This document shows positions 18,306-27,830 of a DNA stretch of 64,000 nucleotides, in pieces. Source of the DNA: Oleispirillum sp965228165. Its GTDB lineage: Bacteria > Pseudomonadota > Alphaproteobacteria > Rhodospirillales > Rhodospirillaceae. A program made the position numbers and the translations under genes. Within the stretch, counting starts at the first letter, position 1; every line of letters begins with the position of its first letter. The notes under the pieces were generated by a model. The model was not told the DNA's origin. It searched no databases and was given only the letters and a program-made list of their open reading frames with translations. The DNA is taken from NCBI GenBank assembly GCA_965228165.1, contig CBDDHB010000003.1:1240001-1304000 (forward strand). The letters run 5' to 3'.

Positions 18306-19012
18306 ATGACCGTCGTTGCCATCGTTCCAGCCCGGGGGGGTCCAAGCGTGTTCCCGGCAAGAATATGCGGATGTGCGCGGGGCGGTCGTTGCTGGAGTGG
18401 ACCTGCCGGGCTGCGCAGGCGGCGGAAAGCATTGATCGCCTGATCCTGTCCACAGATGACGCGCGCATCGCCGAGGCGGGCTGTCGCCTCGGTGCCGAGG
18501 TTCCCTTTCTCCGCCCGGCCCGTCTGGCGGCCGATGAAACCCCCATGTTGCCGGTTTTGCAGCATCTGCTAGAGCATCTGGAGCGGGAGGGCGAAGCGAT
18601 CGAGGCGCTGGTGCTGTTGCAGCCGACGTCGCCCCTGCGCGTCGCCGCAGACATTGACGGCGCGGTCGGGCTGTTGTGCGATGGCGGTGCCGACAGCGTG
18701 GTTACCGTGATGCCGGTTCCCGGTGCTTGCCGCCCGGAAAAGCTGATGGCGCGCGCGGACGACGGTGCGGTTGTGCGGTGCGAGGCAGCGCTGGAGGCTT
18801 TGCCTCGGGGATTGGTGGTGCGTAACGGTCCTGCGGTCGTGGTGACTCGCCCCCAGGTTCTGCGGGGTGGCGCGCTGTACGGCGAACGGACGCTTGCCTA
18901 CGAAATGCCTGCCGAACGCAGCATCGACATCGATACGCCCTACGACTTCCTTGTGGCGGATCTGTTGCTGTCCTACCGGGAAAGGGGAAGTCGCAGCGAA
19001 AAGCCTCCGTAA
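18306..19012 (+). CDS. Third CMP-sugar cytidylyltransferase (NeuA-like), frameshifted
   Basis: ATG 18306 starts MTVVAIVPARGG, then the frame breaks at a run of seven G (18334-18340). Eight G gives PARGGSKRVPGKNMRMCAGR, the family CTP loop, continuing in frame to 19012 with LILSTDDARIAEAG, LVLLQPTSPLR and the C-terminal IDIDTPYDFLVADLL. Corrected length is 235 residues, normal for NeuA/LegF/KdsB-like enzymes. The acyl sugar it activates is unknown. Confidence 0.86.
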
Positions 19013-19080
19013 CTTATTCCGTTCTCAAGCATTAGGGCGCCACCGTATTGTCGCTTCGTTCACGGAAAGAATAGGTACGC

Positions 19081-19908
19081 ATGTTTCTCGATCTGATCCG
19101 ACGGCTCCGACATGGGCCGCTGAAATTACTGTCCCCGTTGTGGGTGGTGATGGGCGGCCTGTTTCGCAAGGCCGTTGCGGGTAGCGGCCTGACCGTGCGC
19201 CAGAGGATCGGTCCCTACGGTCCCTTTCGTCTGGACGTCAAATTCGCCTTTAGCGACTTTGCCCATTGGGGCGGCGCGCACAACGATGGCTTCCGCGATT
19301 GCGTCGAAGCATGTCGCGGGAAGTCCTGCGTTTTGGACGTGGGCGGTCACATCGGGCTGGTCAGTCTGCCCGCTGCGTCGGTGATGGCGGAGGGCGGGCG
19401 TTTGATCGCCTTCGAGCCGTCCACGGCCAATCGCGCCCTGCTGGTGCGTCATGCCGCCCTGAATGGCTATTCCGAGCGGGTTACGGCGGAGGGTGCTTTG
19501 GTCGGCGCCGAAGACTTGGATGCCGTGTCTTTCTTCGAGTCCGAGAGTGCCAGCGGGATGAATTCCGTCGTTCCAGGGGCGATGGGTGCCGACTACCGTT
19601 CGGTGAGCAAAGCGCAGGTGGCCCTGGATTCCTACTGCGCCCGCCATGATCTGGCTCCTCAAGTGGTTAAGATTGATGTCGAAGGCGCGGAGGTCGGGGT
19701 TCTGTCTGGTGCTTGCGCGATGCTTGCGAAGCATCGTCCTTTGATTTTCCTGTCCGTTCACCCCCGCCAGATAGCCCTGTCGGGGAGCAGTCTGGCTACC
19801 CTGGCTGCCTTGATCGATGTACTGGGCTACGATTGCCGCCATGCCGATGGTTCGCCGGTTATGGCGTTCGAATTGCGCGAATACGTCCTTAGTCCGAGAG
19901 AGACCTGA
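19081..19908 (+). CDS. FkbM-family methyltransferase
   Basis: 275 residues. The SAM loop CVLDVGGHIGLVSLPAASV is near residue 80, then LIAFEPSTANRALLVRHAAL and VVKIDVEGAEVGVLSGA, the FkbM DVEGAE signature. Family members O-methylate sugars and other hydroxyls in glycan or natural-product clusters. Followed after one base by a second FkbM gene. Confidence 0.83.
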   Translation: MFLDLIRRLRHGPLKLLSPLWVVMGGLFRKAVAGSGLTVRQRIGPYGPFRLDVKFAFSDFAHWGGAHNDGFRDCVEACRGKSCVLDVGGHIGLVSLPAASVMAEGGRLIAFEPSTANRALLVRHAALNGYSERVTAEGALVGAEDLDAVSFFESESASGMNSVVPGAMGADYRSVSKAQVALDSYCARHDLAPQVVKIDVEGAEVGVLSGACAMLAKHRPLIFLSVHPRQIALSGSSLATLAALIDVLGYDCRHADGSPVMAFELREYVLSPRET

Positions 19909-19909
19909 C

Positions 19910-20851
19910 ATGCCCCTGATTGCCAGCGCCCTGACAACGCTCAAGACCCGCGGTCCCGCCGCCCTTGCCAGGGCGGTCGCGAACTTGGCTCATGCTGTCA
20001 TCCTGAAGGCGATGGGTCGTCGCTTCATGGAAAAGCGGATTTACGATTATCGAATGATGCTGGACCTAGAAGATCGCGGCATCTCGCGCACCCTGATCCT
20101 ATTCGGTCGCCGCGAGTTGGAACACAAGGAGATGTTGGAACGGGTGTTGATGCCGGGGATGCACGTCCTCGATATCGGTGCCAACATCGGCTATTACGTA
20201 CTCATGGAACTGGGGTTGATCGGTCCCACGGGCACCCTGGTCGCGGTCGAGCCGTCGCCGTCCAACGTCGAGTTGCTGCAGCGCAACCTAGCGCTCAACG
20301 GCCATCGCGGCGTCGAGGTGCGCAATGCTGCGGTTTCGGACTCTGCGGGTGCGCGGGATTTCTTTCTATCCGAGATGTCCAACCTCAATACCTTCCACGA
20401 CACCGGCACGGGGGCGTTGCACCTATCGGGCAAGACGGTGGAAGTGGAGACCCTGACCGTGCCGGGGGTGATGGCGGGCCGTCCGTTGGACCTGATCCGC
20501 ATGGACGTGGAGGGTCACGAGGTGGAGGTGATCAACGGCTTGCTGCCCGCCGTCGAACGGGGCGAGATGACACCGATGATTCTGTTCGAGACCCATCTGT
20601 CGCGTTATGGGGCGGACCACGACATCGAAGCGCCGTTGCGCCGCCTTTTCGCCCAGGGATATCGAGTGAGACTGGCAGGTTCGTCGTCGGAACGCGGGAC
20701 TAGGCTGATCGAGGCGCGGGGCTATGTGGGTGGGGAAGCGATCCCCACCGACGATGTGACCCGCGTGGTGTTCGAGAACATCGCCGATCAGGATGCGATC
20801 GATCTGATCTGCCGCGAAGGGGGAATTCGTACGGTTCTTTTGGGACGCTGA
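19910..20851 (+). CDS. FkbM-family methyltransferase (second copy)
   Basis: 313 residues. The SAM loop is HVLDIGANIGYYVLMELG, followed by VAVEPSPSNVELLQRNLAL and LIRMDVEGHEVEVINGLLP. Its start ATG lies one base after the first FkbM gene's stop. The two copies are diverged (different N-termini, different motif text), so they probably methylate different positions. Confidence 0.83.
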   Translation: MPLIASALTTLKTRGPAALARAVANLAHAVILKAMGRRFMEKRIYDYRMMLDLEDRGISRTLILFGRRELEHKEMLERVLMPGMHVLDIGANIGYYVLMELGLIGPTGTLVAVEPSPSNVELLQRNLALNGHRGVEVRNAAVSDSAGARDFFLSEMSNLNTFHDTGTGALHLSGKTVEVETLTVPGVMAGRPLDLIRMDVEGHEVEVINGLLPAVERGEMTPMILFETHLSRYGADHDIEAPLRRLFAQGYRVRLAGSSSERGTRLIEARGYVGGEAIPTDDVTRVVFENIADQDAIDLICREGGIRTVLLGR

Positions 20852-20859
20852 AAGTCGCC

Positions 20860-21951
20860 ATGCGCATCCACGTTCTTACGCCGGGTTTCACCACGCCGAA
20901 CGGGCGGGCCTTTCTGTTTCCTCTGGTGGTGTGGCGTCGTGCCCTGGCCGAGGCGGGGTTCGAGATTGTCTTCTTTCGATGCGAGGATGCGCCTGCCCTC
21001 ATTGACGCGGATATATTGCTGGTTGATAGCAAGTTCTACAAAGGCTGCTGGACGACCGGGCGGGAAGCGCTGCTTGCCCGCTTCGCCTCTTGGGGCGAGC
21101 GATTGCCCGTGGCCTTCTGCGATACCTCCGACAGTTCGGGCTGGGTTCTGGAAGATCTGCTGCCCGTGGTTTCCGCCTATTTCAAGGGGCAGCTTCTGCG
21201 CGACCGTGCGCTCTACGGTTGTCCGCTCTATGGGCGCCGCCTGTACGCGGATTTTTATCATCGGCGAGATGGCGTTGAGGACGCGGCCCCCGAAACCGGT
21301 ACTCCGGTGACCGATCCTGCGCAGCTTGCCAAATTGCGGGTTTCCTGGAACTCCGGACTTGCCGATTATTCCCTTCATGGCCCGGCGCGTATGGTGGCCT
21401 ATGGGCGCTTGCCGTGCTCGGCGCTGCTGCGGTTTCCCGCGAGGGCCTTCGTGTCGCCGTCGTCTCCGCGCGGAACGCAGGTTTCCTGCCGTTTCGGCGC
21501 CGACTATTCGCGTGCCAGCGTGGCTCGGCAGCGGCAGGAAATCCGTCGCCTGCTCGTGGGGAGGCTGCCCACCGGCAAGCTATCGCGCCGGGCCTATTTT
21601 GCCGAACTTGCCGACAGCCGGGTGGTGGTGTCGCCTTTCGGCCTGGGGGAGATCACCCTTAAGGACTTCGAGGTTTTTCTCACCGGCGGCCTGCTGCTTA
21701 AGCCGGAGATGCTCCACATGGAAACCTGGCCGGATTTTTTCGTGGGAGGGGAGACCATGGTGAGCCACGCCTGGGATTTGGCGGATTTTCCCGTCGTTCT
21801 CGACGACTGTGTCGACCGCTACAGCGAATTGCGAGAAATCGCTGCCGCCGGGCAGGAGCGCTATCGCCGCCACACCTGCGACCGTGACGCGGCGGCGCGC
21901 TTCTGCGATCATCTGCGGGACTGTCTTCGACCGCTGGTGAGAGGATTATGA
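20860..21951 (+). CDS. Glycosyltransferase-like protein, family not recognised
   Basis: 363 residues beginning MRIHVLTPGFTTPNGRAF, an opening like GT-B enzymes. FKGQLLRDRALYGCPLYGRR and the C-terminal block VVVSPFGLGEITLKDFEVFL, followed by PEMLHMETWPDFF, recall spore-coat/CgeB-like transferases in which the acidic region contacts the nucleotide sugar. No transmembrane or signal segment is evident. Overlaps the downstream esterase gene by ATGA. Confidence 0.55.
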   Translation: MRIHVLTPGFTTPNGRAFLFPLVVWRRALAEAGFEIVFFRCEDAPALIDADILLVDSKFYKGCWTTGREALLARFASWGERLPVAFCDTSDSSGWVLEDLLPVVSAYFKGQLLRDRALYGCPLYGRRLYADFYHRRDGVEDAAPETGTPVTDPAQLAKLRVSWNSGLADYSLHGPARMVAYGRLPCSALLRFPARAFVSPSSPRGTQVSCRFGADYSRASVARQRQEIRRLLVGRLPTGKLSRRAYFAELADSRVVVSPFGLGEITLKDFEVFLTGGLLLKPEMLHMETWPDFFVGGETMVSHAWDLADFPVVLDDCVDRYSELREIAAAGQERYRRHTCDRDAAARFCDHLRDCLRPLVRGL

Positions 21952-23084
21952 TTCGTTCCTTGCTGCTCGAACTGCGGCGTCTGTGGCGCGGACGCGCCGG
22001 TGAAACGGAAATCCGCTGGCCTCGCGTGCCGGAGGGTGTTTGCCTCAATCCCAGCAGCGCCGATTTCGCCGCCTATCGGCAGGCACCTTTGGCGTTGACT
22101 TGGGAACGCCGGGGCGATACCCCGCCAGCCCTTTGGCAGGCGCAGGTGCGCGGAAAGTTGCGCGAACTGCTAGGGTCAAACCTGCCTCCTGCGGCGGACG
22201 CGGTGTCGGTCGAGGGCAAAAACGCGCCCCTGCCCGGCGGTTTGCGGCGGCGGACTTTCTATCTTCCTACAGCGCTCGATCGCCACGCTCCGGTCACCGT
22301 GGTCTGGCTTGAAGCCGATGCGGCGAAGCCCCTGCCGGTGATGCTGTGCTTCCAGGGGCATACCTCGGGTGCCCACGTTTCGTGGGGGGAAGCCCGCGTC
22401 GGCATGGATTTAAAACGCATCGCCAACGGCGGTGACTATGCGATTCAGGCGGTAGCGCGCGGCTTCGTCGCCGTCTGCGTCGAACAGATCGGCTTCGGCG
22501 AGCGCGGCGAACGGGCCGTCGTCCACCGATGGGAACATCCCTGCGTTGACGCCTGCAACCGCGCTCTGCTGTGGGGGAGCACCGTCCTCGGTGCGCGGGT
22601 GGCCGACGCCATGGCGGTGGTCGACTGGCTGCGCATGGGCGGACTCGATGTGCCCGCAGTCGATCCCGACCGCGTCTATGCCATGGGCAATTCGGCGGGT
22701 GGCGAGACCGCGCTTTTCCTCGCTGCGCTGGATACCCGGATTTGTGGTGCCATCGCCAGCGGCTGCGTCGGAGACTGGCGGCGAACCAGCGGCACCCGTA
22801 AGGCTTGTCCAGACACGGTGATTCCCGGCGTCCTCAATTGGATGGAATACGGCGACGTGGAGGGCCTGTGTGCGCCCAGGCCGTTGCTTGTGGTTTCGTG
22901 CCGCGAGGATAATATCTATCCCTTCGCCCTGGCCGATGCCTGCGCGACCGATGCCGCCCGGGTCTATGCGGCGCTGGGCGCTTCCGGCAACCTGCGCACC
23001 GTCGAGGGCGAGGCTGGCCACCGCTTCTATCCCGAGGCAAGCTGGCCGGTTTTCCTCGACATGACCGGACGGCGGACAGCATGA
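21948..23084 (+). CDS. Alpha/beta-hydrolase (carbohydrate esterase-like)
   Basis: 378 residues. The nucleophile elbow GNSAGGETALFLAAL (Ser near residue 250) and the C-terminal EAGHRFYPEA (His) give an alpha/beta-hydrolase triad; CREDNIYPF supplies a candidate acid. RRRTFYLPTALDRHAPVTV and PVMLCFQGHTSGAHVSWGE resemble acetyl-xylan-esterase-like hydrolases. It could remove or transfer ester groups on the surface glycan. No signal peptide is obvious, so it is probably cytoplasmic. Overlaps both neighbours. Confidence 0.65.
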   Translation: MIRSLLLELRRLWRGRAGETEIRWPRVPEGVCLNPSSADFAAYRQAPLALTWERRGDTPPALWQAQVRGKLRELLGSNLPPAADAVSVEGKNAPLPGGLRRRTFYLPTALDRHAPVTVVWLEADAAKPLPVMLCFQGHTSGAHVSWGEARVGMDLKRIANGGDYAIQAVARGFVAVCVEQIGFGERGERAVVHRWEHPCVDACNRALLWGSTVLGARVADAMAVVDWLRMGGLDVPAVDPDRVYAMGNSAGGETALFLAALDTRICGAIASGCVGDWRRTSGTRKACPDTVIPGVLNWMEYGDVEGLCAPRPLLVVSCREDNIYPFALADACATDAARVYAALGASGNLRTVEGEAGHRFYPEASWPVFLDMTGRRTA

Positions 23085-24866
23085 CCCCTGCGACATCCCT
23101 TTCCGCCGCGCCGTTTCGCTTGTCGCTGCGTTTCGATCCGGCGCGCGAGGCTGCGTCGGGTGACGGCTTCCGCTTCGAAGTCGTTGGCCTGCACGATTTT
23201 CGGCGGTTGGAAGACGCGGGGGGGGTCTTTCTCGTCTGGGGGTTCCCGGTCCTCGACGGTCGGGCGGCGGACCCGGCGGAGCTGATGCGCCGCCTGCGCG
23301 ATGAAGGCGCCGAGGCCCTGGCGCGGGAGCTCGATTGCGGTTTCGTCCTGGCGTATTTCGACCGTGGACGCCGCGACCTCACCCTGATCACCGACCGTTG
23401 GTCCTCCCTCCCGCTATTCTATGGCAGCGACGGCGGATGCTTCCGCGCGGATAGCAGCTTCAAACGGCTGTTTGATGGGCGAGGCGCCGGGGGCAGCCCC
23501 GGCCTTGATCGGTGGACCGTGGCGGAATTCTTCTATTTCCGGCGAGTGTTCGGTGAACGTACCTATGACCAGGGAATCCGCTTCTTGCCCTATGCCGCGA
23601 TTTTAACGGTGGATGCGGAGGGGCGGACCGACCTGCGCCGGTATTGGCGAATTGGCGCGGAAAAGTCCCCTGCCGGTCAGAACGCGATGGCCGAGCGTTT
23701 GGCCGCCGCATTGCGCTATTCGATGCGCGTTCACACCTCCGACGGTCACCGCTATGGCCTGATGCTTTCGGGGGGGGCTGGACGCCCGTGCTTTGTTGGC
23801 TGCCTCGCCGCGGGCGATGCCGTGCTTCACCACCGCTCCCAGCCTCAATAACGAGGTGGACGTAGCGCGTACCCTGGCGCAGATCAAGGGCAGTCCCCAC
23901 ACATTCCTCGATCGTTCCGTCAGCCCGCCCCGTGGGCTGATCGACGTCGCGGTGGCGCTGGGCGGCGGGATGACGGTCTATCACGAGGCTCAGTTCATCG
24001 GCTTCGCCGACCGGGTGGCGCCGCAGGTGGACACGGTGTTCCTAGGACTGGCTTTGGACGTGATGTTCTGCGGGCACTATTTGCCTAAGTCGCTCGTTCG
24101 CTTTGGCGGACGCTTGGGTTGGCATTTCCGTCTTCACGACCTACCCGCCGATTTGGAAACCACCTTTCTCGAAACCGTGAGCTACCGCCTCAAGACCTCC
24201 GACCCGTGGGTGGTGATCCGCGCTGATCGTCGTGCCGAGATGCGCCGCCAATTGCATGATCGCGTCGTCGCCGAGATGGCGGAAGGCCGTGCCGCCGGGC
24301 TTGCCGGTTTCGACCTTTGGGAGTTCATGCACCAGCATAACCTCGCACGGCACTATTCCCTGCTGATGGCTCAGTCGGTGCGAACCTTCGCTGCTTGCCG
24401 CCTGCCGGCCCTGACTCGGGAGCTTGCCAACATTTGCTGGAGCATGACGGTGGAAGACAAGGCTAATTGGCGCGTCTATCAGAAGGCGATCGCCTGCCTT
24501 TCCCCCGAAATGATGCGGGTGCGAAACGCCAACACTAATATTCGCGCTGACCGGTCTTTGTCGATGCAGACGGCGATCCGCTTCGGTCGTGCCGCGCTCA
24601 ATCGCTTACCCCTGATGCATCTGCGGGCGACCCCGGGTTGGCAGGACCGTTCCTGGCCCCAGTTGCATCAGATGTTGAACGCCGACGCGGAAACGGCGGC
24701 CCGGGCCCGCGCTTTGTCGCGATCCGAGGCTCTGGCCGCGCCTGATTTGTTCGATATGGATGCGGTCGGGCGGATCGTTGACGACCATTTTTCCGGACGG
24801 GCCGACCATGCGGTCCTGATCAATCTGCTGCTCACCATCGACGGTACCTTGCGCGTGGGGGGCTGA
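23081..24866 (+). CDS. Asparagine-synthase-like protein without glutaminase Cys, frameshifted
   Basis: About 594 residues after correction. The N-terminal domain looks like a class II amidotransferase fold but starts MTPATSLSAAPF, with no Cys2, so it should not use glutamine hydrolysis in the usual way. The ATP loop is broken at a run of eight G (23770-23777); seven G gives YGLMLSGGLDARALLAAS, the asparagine-synthase SGGxDS-like P-loop. The C-terminal part runs to 24866. Another G run of eight (23218-23225) is in frame. Such asn-synthase-like genes occur in capsule clusters, perhaps amidating or adenylating a carboxylate. Confidence 0.72.
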
Positions 24867-24870
24867 GTTC

Positions 24871-26712
24871 ATGTGCGGTTTTGTTGCCTGCTTTTCCCCA
24901 GGGCGACCGTTTTCCGCTGCGGAGATGGAGCCTCTGGGGGTGGAGATTGCCCATCGTGGCCCGGATTCCTCGGGCTGCGTCGTGGAACCCGGCTTTGGCC
25001 TAGTGTTCCGACGCCTAGCGATTATGGACCCGGGCGTGGCCTCGGACCAGCCAATGACCTCGGCGGACGGGCGCTATACCCTGGCCTTCAACGGCGAGAT
25101 CTACAACTTTCGCCGCCTGCGCGCCGAGTTGGAGCAGGCGGGGGCGGATTTACGCACCAAGGGCGACACCGAGGTTCTGCTGATGGGCTGGGCGCGGTGG
25201 GGGGAGGGTGTGCTCGAGCGTTTGGAAGGGATGTATGCCTTCGTTCTGGTCGATCGTGTGGCGCGAAGGGCCTTTGCCGCGCGCGATCCCTTGGGAATCA
25301 AGCCGCTCTACATGCTGCGCCGCAGCGGTCTGACCGCCTTCGCCAGCGAGGTGCGCCCGCTGCGGCGTCTGCGTCCGGCGCGACCGGATTCAGTGGCGAT
25401 GGCCGAACTGCTGGTCTTCCGCTTTGCTGCCGGGCGGGCGAGCAACCTGGAAGGTATCGACCGCATCCCTGGTGGCACGGTTTTGCGTCTCTCCCTGGAC
25501 GACGGTTCCCTGTCCGAACGCCGTTTCCGTGATCCGCTGGATACCCTACACGCGGACCCGGCAATCACCCTGGGGGCGGCCAAGGCGGAAATTCATGAGG
25601 CGCTGGAGCGTTCCGTCGCCGACCATCTGCAAAGCGACGTCGGCTATACCCTGCAATTGTCGGGTGGGGTGGATTCCAGCCTGATCGCTGCCCTTGCCGC
25701 ACGCCGCGCCGGGCGGCCCCTGCGGACCTTCGGCGTACAGTTGACCGGTCTGCCCAACGACGAGAGCTCCTGGCGGGCCATGGTGGCGGCGCGTTACCCG
25801 GTGGATCATTGCGAGGTGTCGCTCACCGCCGTCGACTATGCCGACGCCCTGCCGCGCGCCGTTCGCCACATGGAAGGGCCGATCGCGCATTCCGGCTGCC
25901 CGATGCTGATGCTTTTGTGCGACGAAATCCGCAAGACCTCGCGGGTGGTGTTGACTGGAGAGGGTGCCGACGAGTTCTTCGGTGGCTACATGCGCTATCG
26001 CATCTGGCGCGACTTGCGGCGGAAGGGGCGGTTGGCCCGGTTGGTGCCGCTGCCTGCTTGGCGGTTCCTGGAGCGCTATCGCGAAATCCGCCGCTACGCG
26101 GAGGGGCGGCATCCGGCGATTTACGGTTCGGCCTATACCGATTTTCTCGCTCTTTTTGAAATATTCCCCGACCTAGTGCCTGGCCCCGGCCCGCGCGAGG
26201 TCGCCGCCGCGCGTTTCCGCGACTTCCGAGACAAATTGTTCGCGGTGGATCAGACCGCCTATCTGGAATCCCTGCTGCTGCGTCAAGACAAGATGGCGAT
26301 GGCTGCCTCTGTGGAGGCGCGGGTTCCCTTTACTCATATGCCCCTGGTTGCCTTGCTCAATCGTTTGCCGCATGCGGCGCGGCTGTTCGGCAGCGAGACC
26401 AAACCCCTGCTCAAGGCGATCGCCGAGCCGTACCTGCCCCACGACCTGTTGTATCGCCGCAAGGTCGGCCTGACCCTGCCGGTCGCCGACTGGCTGGCCG
26501 ACGAAAAGAGCCTGGGTCGCTATCTGCCGCTGTTGACCGATGCCGACAGCCGCATTGCCGCTTGGGGCGATCGCGCCGCCCTGCGCCGCGCGGTCGAGGC
26601 CTTCCGCGCCGGACAAAGGCATGGTCTGCCTCCCCTGGAACACCTGATCTCCCTGGAACTGTGGCTACGCGACGTCGAAACCGCCGGTCCTAATCCCCTG
26701 GAGTACGCATGA
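24871..26712 (+). CDS. asnB: Asparagine synthetase (glutamine-hydrolysing)
   Basis: 613 residues. MCGFVACFSPGRPF places Cys2 as the N-terminal nucleophile, HRGPDSSG and FNGEIYNFRRLR are glutaminase motifs, and QLSGGVDSSLIAALAA is the ATP pyrophosphatase loop. GEGADEFFGGYMRYR and KPLLKAIAEPYLPHDLLYR complete the family. In glycan loci AsnB-like enzymes often amidate uronic or nonulosonic carboxylates rather than make free asparagine; that use here is inference. Overlaps the next gene by ATGA. Confidence 0.88.
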   Translation: MCGFVACFSPGRPFSAAEMEPLGVEIAHRGPDSSGCVVEPGFGLVFRRLAIMDPGVASDQPMTSADGRYTLAFNGEIYNFRRLRAELEQAGADLRTKGDTEVLLMGWARWGEGVLERLEGMYAFVLVDRVARRAFAARDPLGIKPLYMLRRSGLTAFASEVRPLRRLRPARPDSVAMAELLVFRFAAGRASNLEGIDRIPGGTVLRLSLDDGSLSERRFRDPLDTLHADPAITLGAAKAEIHEALERSVADHLQSDVGYTLQLSGGVDSSLIAALAARRAGRPLRTFGVQLTGLPNDESSWRAMVAARYPVDHCEVSLTAVDYADALPRAVRHMEGPIAHSGCPMLMLLCDEIRKTSRVVLTGEGADEFFGGYMRYRIWRDLRRKGRLARLVPLPAWRFLERYREIRRYAEGRHPAIYGSAYTDFLALFEIFPDLVPGPGPREVAAARFRDFRDKLFAVDQTAYLESLLLRQDKMAMAASVEARVPFTHMPLVALLNRLPHAARLFGSETKPLLKAIAEPYLPHDLLYRRKVGLTLPVADWLADEKSLGRYLPLLTDADSRIAAWGDRAALRRAVEAFRAGQRHGLPPLEHLISLELWLRDVETAGPNPLEYA

Positions 26713-27830
26713 CCTTCTTTTTCCTGTTGCGATGTCTCGATCCCGGTGGTGCCGAACGTCAGCTTTGCGTTCTGGCGTCGGGGCTTGTGGCGCGAGGACA
26801 TCGCATTGTCGTTGCTCCTTTCTACGGTGGCGGTTCGCTTGCGGCGGAACTGCGGGCTGCGGGGGCGGAAGTCGAGCCTCTGGGCAAGGGCGGGCGCTGG
26901 TCCTTTGGTTTCCTGGTTCGTCTGATTCGTCTGATTCGGCGCGAGCGGCCCGCTGTCCTGCACAGCTACTTGGTGGTGCCGAACCTTGTCGCGGCGCTGC
27001 TGAAGCCGCTGTTTCCCTCCCCGCCCGTGGTTTGGGGCATTCGTGCGTCGCAGATGAATTTGGAGCGTTTCGATCTCATGGCGCGCTGGAGCTTCCGTCT
27101 GGAGAGATTGGCGGCGCACCTTCCCGACCTCATCATCTACAATAGTTACGCCGGACGTGCCTATCACGAGGCACTCGGCTATCCGCCGCAGCGGGCCGCA
27201 GTGGTGTCCAACGGTATCGATACGGCCCGTTTCCGCCCCCTGCCCGAAGCCCGTAGGTCGATGCGGCGAACGTGGGGCATTCCTGCCAATGCGCCGCTGG
27301 TTGGGCTGCCCGCGCGGCTCGATCCGGTGAAGGGGCACGACGTATTTCTGCGTGCCGTTGCGGTGTTGGCGGTGACGCGCCCGGACGTTCGCTTCGTCTG
27401 CATTGGTGGCGGCGACGTCGGCCTGGGCGTGTGTCTGCGGCGGCAGGCCGAATCCCTGGGGGTTGCCGAGCGCGTCATCTGGACCGGGCACTGCGACGAT
27501 ATGCCTGCCGCCTATGCGGCCCTCGATCTTGCTTGCCTCCCTTCCCTGGGTGAGGGTTTCCCCAACGTGGTGGCGGAGGCCATGGCCTGCGGCGTGCCGT
27601 GCGTGGTCTCGGCGGTGGGGGATGCCGCCGATCTGGTGCGAGGCATCGGTGTAACAGTGCCGCCAAGCGACGCCGAAGCTCTGGCCGCCGGACTGGCCGA
27701 CCTGTTGCTACGCGCCGGGGATCCGGACTTGCGTGCGGCGGGGCGGCGGCGCATCGTCGAGAACTATGGCTCCGCCGTTCTGGCGGAACGGACCCTGGAT
27801 GCCTTAAGGCCCCTGCTGGAGCGGCCATGA
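26709..27830 (+). CDS. Glycosyltransferase, GT4 family
   Basis: 373 residues, GT-B fold. The N-terminal LDPGGAERQLCVLASGLVAR and C-terminal LPSLGEGFPNVVAEAMACGV (the E-x7-E acceptor/donor motif) define GT4. ARLDPVKGHDVFLRAV is the inter-domain element. Acts at the cytoplasmic face on a lipid-linked glycan; sugar unknown. Confidence 0.87.
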   Translation: MTFFFLLRCLDPGGAERQLCVLASGLVARGHRIVVAPFYGGGSLAAELRAAGAEVEPLGKGGRWSFGFLVRLIRLIRRERPAVLHSYLVVPNLVAALLKPLFPSPPVVWGIRASQMNLERFDLMARWSFRLERLAAHLPDLIIYNSYAGRAYHEALGYPPQRAAVVSNGIDTARFRPLPEARRSMRRTWGIPANAPLVGLPARLDPVKGHDVFLRAVAVLAVTRPDVRFVCIGGGDVGLGVCLRRQAESLGVAERVIWTGHCDDMPAAYAALDLACLPSLGEGFPNVVAEAMACGVPCVVSAVGDAADLVRGIGVTVPPSDAEALAAGLADLLLRAGDPDLRAAGRRRIVENYGSAVLAERTLDALRPLLERP

